In this document: piece by piece, positions 1 to 15,000 of the stretch | Numbering within the stretch: position 1 is the first letter of the stretch | Layout: every line of letters starts with the position of its first letter | Source of the DNA: Botryococcus braunii | Lineage: Eukaryota; Chlorophyta; Trebouxiophyceae | Direction of reading: 5' to 3' | Length of the DNA: 15,000 nucleotides | Assembly: GCA_002005505.1 (NCBI GenBank) | Contig: KV908441.1 | Coordinates: 282,501-297,500, forward strand | The notes under the pieces: generated by a model | Database searches by the model: none | What the model was told of the DNA's origin: nothing | Seen by the model: only the letters and a program-made list of their open reading frames with translations | Program-made: the position numbers and the translations under genes

Positions 1-78
1 ATGTCCAAACGACATCACAAAGACGCTGATGATGACAAACCAAAGCGTAAGCCTGGGCCAAAAGCCCTGGGCGAATAG
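1..78 (+). CDS. Short 25-codon reading frame at the left edge, unknown
   Basis: From the first base the plus strand reads ATG and 24 further codons to TAG at 76-78. The peptide is short and highly charged: MSKRHHKDADDD followed by KPKRKPGPKALGE. KRKPGPK resembles an AT-hook or nuclear localisation-like basic patch. It may be the 3' end of a gene entering from the left, with the ATG at base 1 being coincidence, or it may be chance. I do not recognise it. Confidence 0.2.
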   Translation: MSKRHHKDADDDKPKRKPGPKALGE

Positions 79-1344
79 CCCAATTTCCAAGCAAATTCCG
101 GTCAAAATGGCTGCATGTTCAGCCAGACAAAAATTAAAGAACCTCGAAGCAGACAAGTACAAATATCCCGCATTGCTTTCTCCATAGCGCAATGCAGTAC
201 TCTGATGAAAGGGCCATACTCATAAGTACAGATCATCTTGCATGCGGATCCTTTCATACAAAAACGGCCCACCACACAGGGGCACTGACCACACCAAATC
301 TCACTGCCTGACTGGGTACAGAGCTTGGGCGAGGTAGCACTGACATCTTATACCGGACTGGACATAATGATTGATATATGTAAGACCTACTTGGGATACC
401 AGGACTTGCAGATTGCTCAATGAAACAGAAACCTGAACCCGGGGGACCCCCCCCCCCTTCCTCAAATACACACACGAGATAGGAGCGAGGGGGGGATGTC
501 TCACTATACGAAAAGATGCTGCGCTTATCCTGACATGTCCGGGCAGTTGTCTTATACTTTCTAGCCTAAAAACCGAGTCCATACTGCAGCGACTTCAACC
601 CCGCACAATACTCAGGAACAACCAGTTCAAGTTGAAGACGGGAGTCAAAAGCATCTCCACTAACTGTTGCCGTTTGACTCGGGGTATAATGAGCCAGGTC
701 AACATTCACTGACTTCTGTATGCTAAGAAGCCATGGTACTGTGAAAACTGGGCGCTCATCCAATTATAATCACATCAGATAATGGCAATCTACCTAACGC
801 ATTCTGTGAGACATAGCCCCTTCCAGGAGGTGATTTATCTTCATTTAAGATGCGAAGCAGCACATTGCTGTAGCAGCTGCAGGCAAAATTTTTACTCAAA
901 AACAGTTTCCAAACTGCCTTGGACAAAATCTTATAGCACTTTTTAAGTACCACAGTATATGCAAAGCCCCGTCACCAAACAAGGCGTGCGCTTACTGCAG
1001 CAAAAAACCTTACCGTCAAATGACATGAAAAACAATACTGAGCAAGAGGGGTACGGGATATTTTGCCAGTGAGACCCTTAAGTGGGTCCCCCAAAAAAGT
1101 CCTGTGCAGGAGAAACCTGGGACAGAGAGCTGGGCATGGAACCAAACTAGAGTTCTTAGGTCTCTTTTTTGACAGCTTGCTTAAGCACTGCGAGGGAAGA
1201 CTTGTGAAACCTCAGCAGCAGTTCCTGAGGCTGGCACCGTCGTGCAACTTCCATTTGAATGCCAGAAGTGCAGGCTGAAGAGCAGCGGCAACAGTTGCAT
1301 GTTCAAAAGAAGCCATTCTATTTTAGTCTTCAACGGCTTTGACC
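79..1344. other. 3' flank of DXS (3' UTR and intergenic)
   Basis: No supported gene. The DXS 3' UTR must run leftwards from 1344. On the minus strand I saw neither AATAAA nor the green-algal TGTAA signal between 1 and 1344. The only TGTAA is the one formed at the stop codon itself. There is a C11 run at 447-457 and a G7 run at about 490-496. Short open frames here have no family features. Confidence 0.6.
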
Positions 1345-13932
<12,588 letters not shown>

Positions 13933-14669
13933 CTGCTCACCAACACCCAGACATTTTGCAAGAGACGCCTTTGGCGCGCATTCAAACACTCGGCTTGCAA
14001 ACAGTACGTCTCTCTTAAAGGGTACAGCGCGGAGTTGCATCTTACATTCGCAAGTTGTATGCTCTCACCTGTCAGAGAACTAACTGTGGGGTTTGAACTA
14101 GACACCTGCAGACCATCGTACCTCGGGCCCCGACCGTCAGTTCCTAATCAAGCATACTAAAGATATAGCGGAAAGCCAAAAAAAGCTGAAAACGTACTCT
14201 GCAAAGAAAAAAGTTGCCAGCCATCCTTCGCAGAACAGGTAAAAGCGGGCTGCGGTAATGCTTTACACGCGCCGCCCTTGATCTGCGACACTTTGAACTG
14301 GTGACACAGAAGTTTATCAACTACAGCAAAAAATTGTTTAATTATTTTCAGTATAAAACAGAGCTACCATATTTCCACTCGAATAAGCTTGTACGTCATC
14401 GGTGACCTCCACGTTTGCGCGCGCCCGTCTCAAACTAGACTAACGATTGGACCTCACCTGATCACGAGTACGATCCACCTGAGGAATGGGGTAAGCCCGA
14501 ACTCTGCTGACGTGCCACTATGGGGAAGCGGTTGCTGCACACTCCGGCGTCTGTTGTACAAACAGCAAATCAATTATTTAAACAACTGTGGGTGAATGTA
14601 CTACAATCTCTATGTTGCGTCATATTCAGATTTGCTCTTGTACATGTGCCACAATGTTTCTTCATAAAC

Positions 14670-14724
14670 CTGTGAATTCACTTCGAAGTACTGTTTTGGG
14701 AACTGTTGTAGGACGAGGTCGCAT
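14670..14724 (-). CDS. Candidate first coding exon of DXS (tentative)
   Basis: An ATG at 14724 opens a short frame reading MRPRPTTVPKTVLRSEFT. It ends at a good donor, ACAG|GTTTAT, in phase 1, which fits the phase-1 acceptor at 13933. The composition (Arg, Thr, Pro, Ser; one acidic residue) suits the start of a chloroplast transit peptide. A rival is the ATG at 14854, frame MTRLSKSCVLNP..., with donor CGG|GTGACA (phase 2), pairing with the phase-2 acceptor before 13889. Neither has homology support, because transit peptides are not conserved. The true first exon could also lie beyond the window. Confidence 0.2.
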
Positions 14725-14750
14725 GTGCGCGTGGCTGCGATTTCATAAAA

Positions 14751-14755
14751 TTATA
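14751..14755 (-). promoter_or_regulatory. TATA-like element, weak
   Basis: On the minus strand TTTATAA occurs about 27 bases before the candidate ATG at 14724, in an AT-rich stretch. If it worked as a TATA box with usual spacing, transcription would begin almost at that ATG. This leaves nearly no leader and weakens the pairing. It is reported only as the most box-like motif on the 5' side. Confidence 0.12.
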
Positions 14756-15000
14756 AATAACAGTTTCAAAACAGGAACAAGCTTGTCACCCGCGCAACTC
14801 AGTAACGGTGTCCCTTGTTGGGTTCAGGACGCAGGACTTAGAAAGTCGCGTCATGTTCACTAGCAAATCATTTGAATACCATGTAACTTTCCCGACCAAA
14901 AAAAATTCGTCGTTTCGACAATGGTGGTGTAAAGGACTCCTCTGGGAAGCGGTGGACTCCTCAAGGTGAGGTGGTAGATGGCAAGGAGAGTTATGCGTAT

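Larger units (their letters stand above)
13933..15000. other. 5' side of DXS: missing first exon(s), leader, possible promoter
   Basis: No conserved coding sequence was recognised. A strong acceptor-like site on the minus strand (TTTTTTCTTTGCAG, ending near 14199) is followed by stops in all three frames within about 60 bases, so it could bound only non-coding leader. A strong donor-like CTGACAG|GTGAGA lies near 14069. These may define a 5' UTR exon. The plus-strand frames at 14389-14863 have no family features. Confidence 0.4.

Noticed and set aside
14088..14098. GTTCAAACCCC on the minus strand, like a tRNA B box
   Set aside because: The flanking bases cannot form a T-arm stem and no matching D arm or anticodon arm lies upstream.

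Overview
The window is eukaryotic nuclear DNA from a photosynthetic organism. It holds one recognisable gene, on the minus strand: a plastid-type 1-deoxy-D-xylulose-5-phosphate synthase (DXS), the thiamine-diphosphate enzyme that opens the MEP isoprenoid pathway. I could join twelve coding exons, from position 13932 down to the stop codon at 1345-1347. Every junction has GT and AG ends and a matching phase. From the start of the conserved domain to the stop the product is about 670 residues, the normal size for a mature plant or algal DXS. All family motifs are present and no frame break was seen, so the gene looks intact. The exception is its extreme 5' end: the exon carrying the start codon is not securely identified.

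Layout. 1-1344: 3' flank of DXS (3' UTR and intergenic), with a 25-codon reading frame on the plus strand at the left edge. 1345-13932: the DXS exons, separated by eleven introns of 157 to about 1565 bp, so over 80% of the transcribed region is intron. 13933-15000: the 5' side, which must hold the first exon or exons and perhaps the promoter unless these lie beyond the window. No second protein-coding gene, tRNA, rRNA, CRISPR array or recognisable transposon was found.

The introns are full of simple sequence: (AC)32, (CA)39, (TACA)14, (TG)41, (GA)53, (GA)62, an A46 run and many C or G runs of 11-15, several directly abutting dinucleotide repeats. There is also a diverged 49-bp minisatellite in the last intron and several two-copy tandem duplications of 21-45 bp.

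Organism. The plastid-type protein rules out animals and fungi. Nine of eleven donors begin GTG and nine of eleven acceptors end GCAG. With long, repeat-loaded introns and intermediate base composition this suggests a green alga, possibly a chlorophycean such as a Dunaliella relative. That placement is inference.

No new multi-gene system is visible. The most distinctive structure is a 17-bp-arm hairpin whose stem contains the DXS stop codon.
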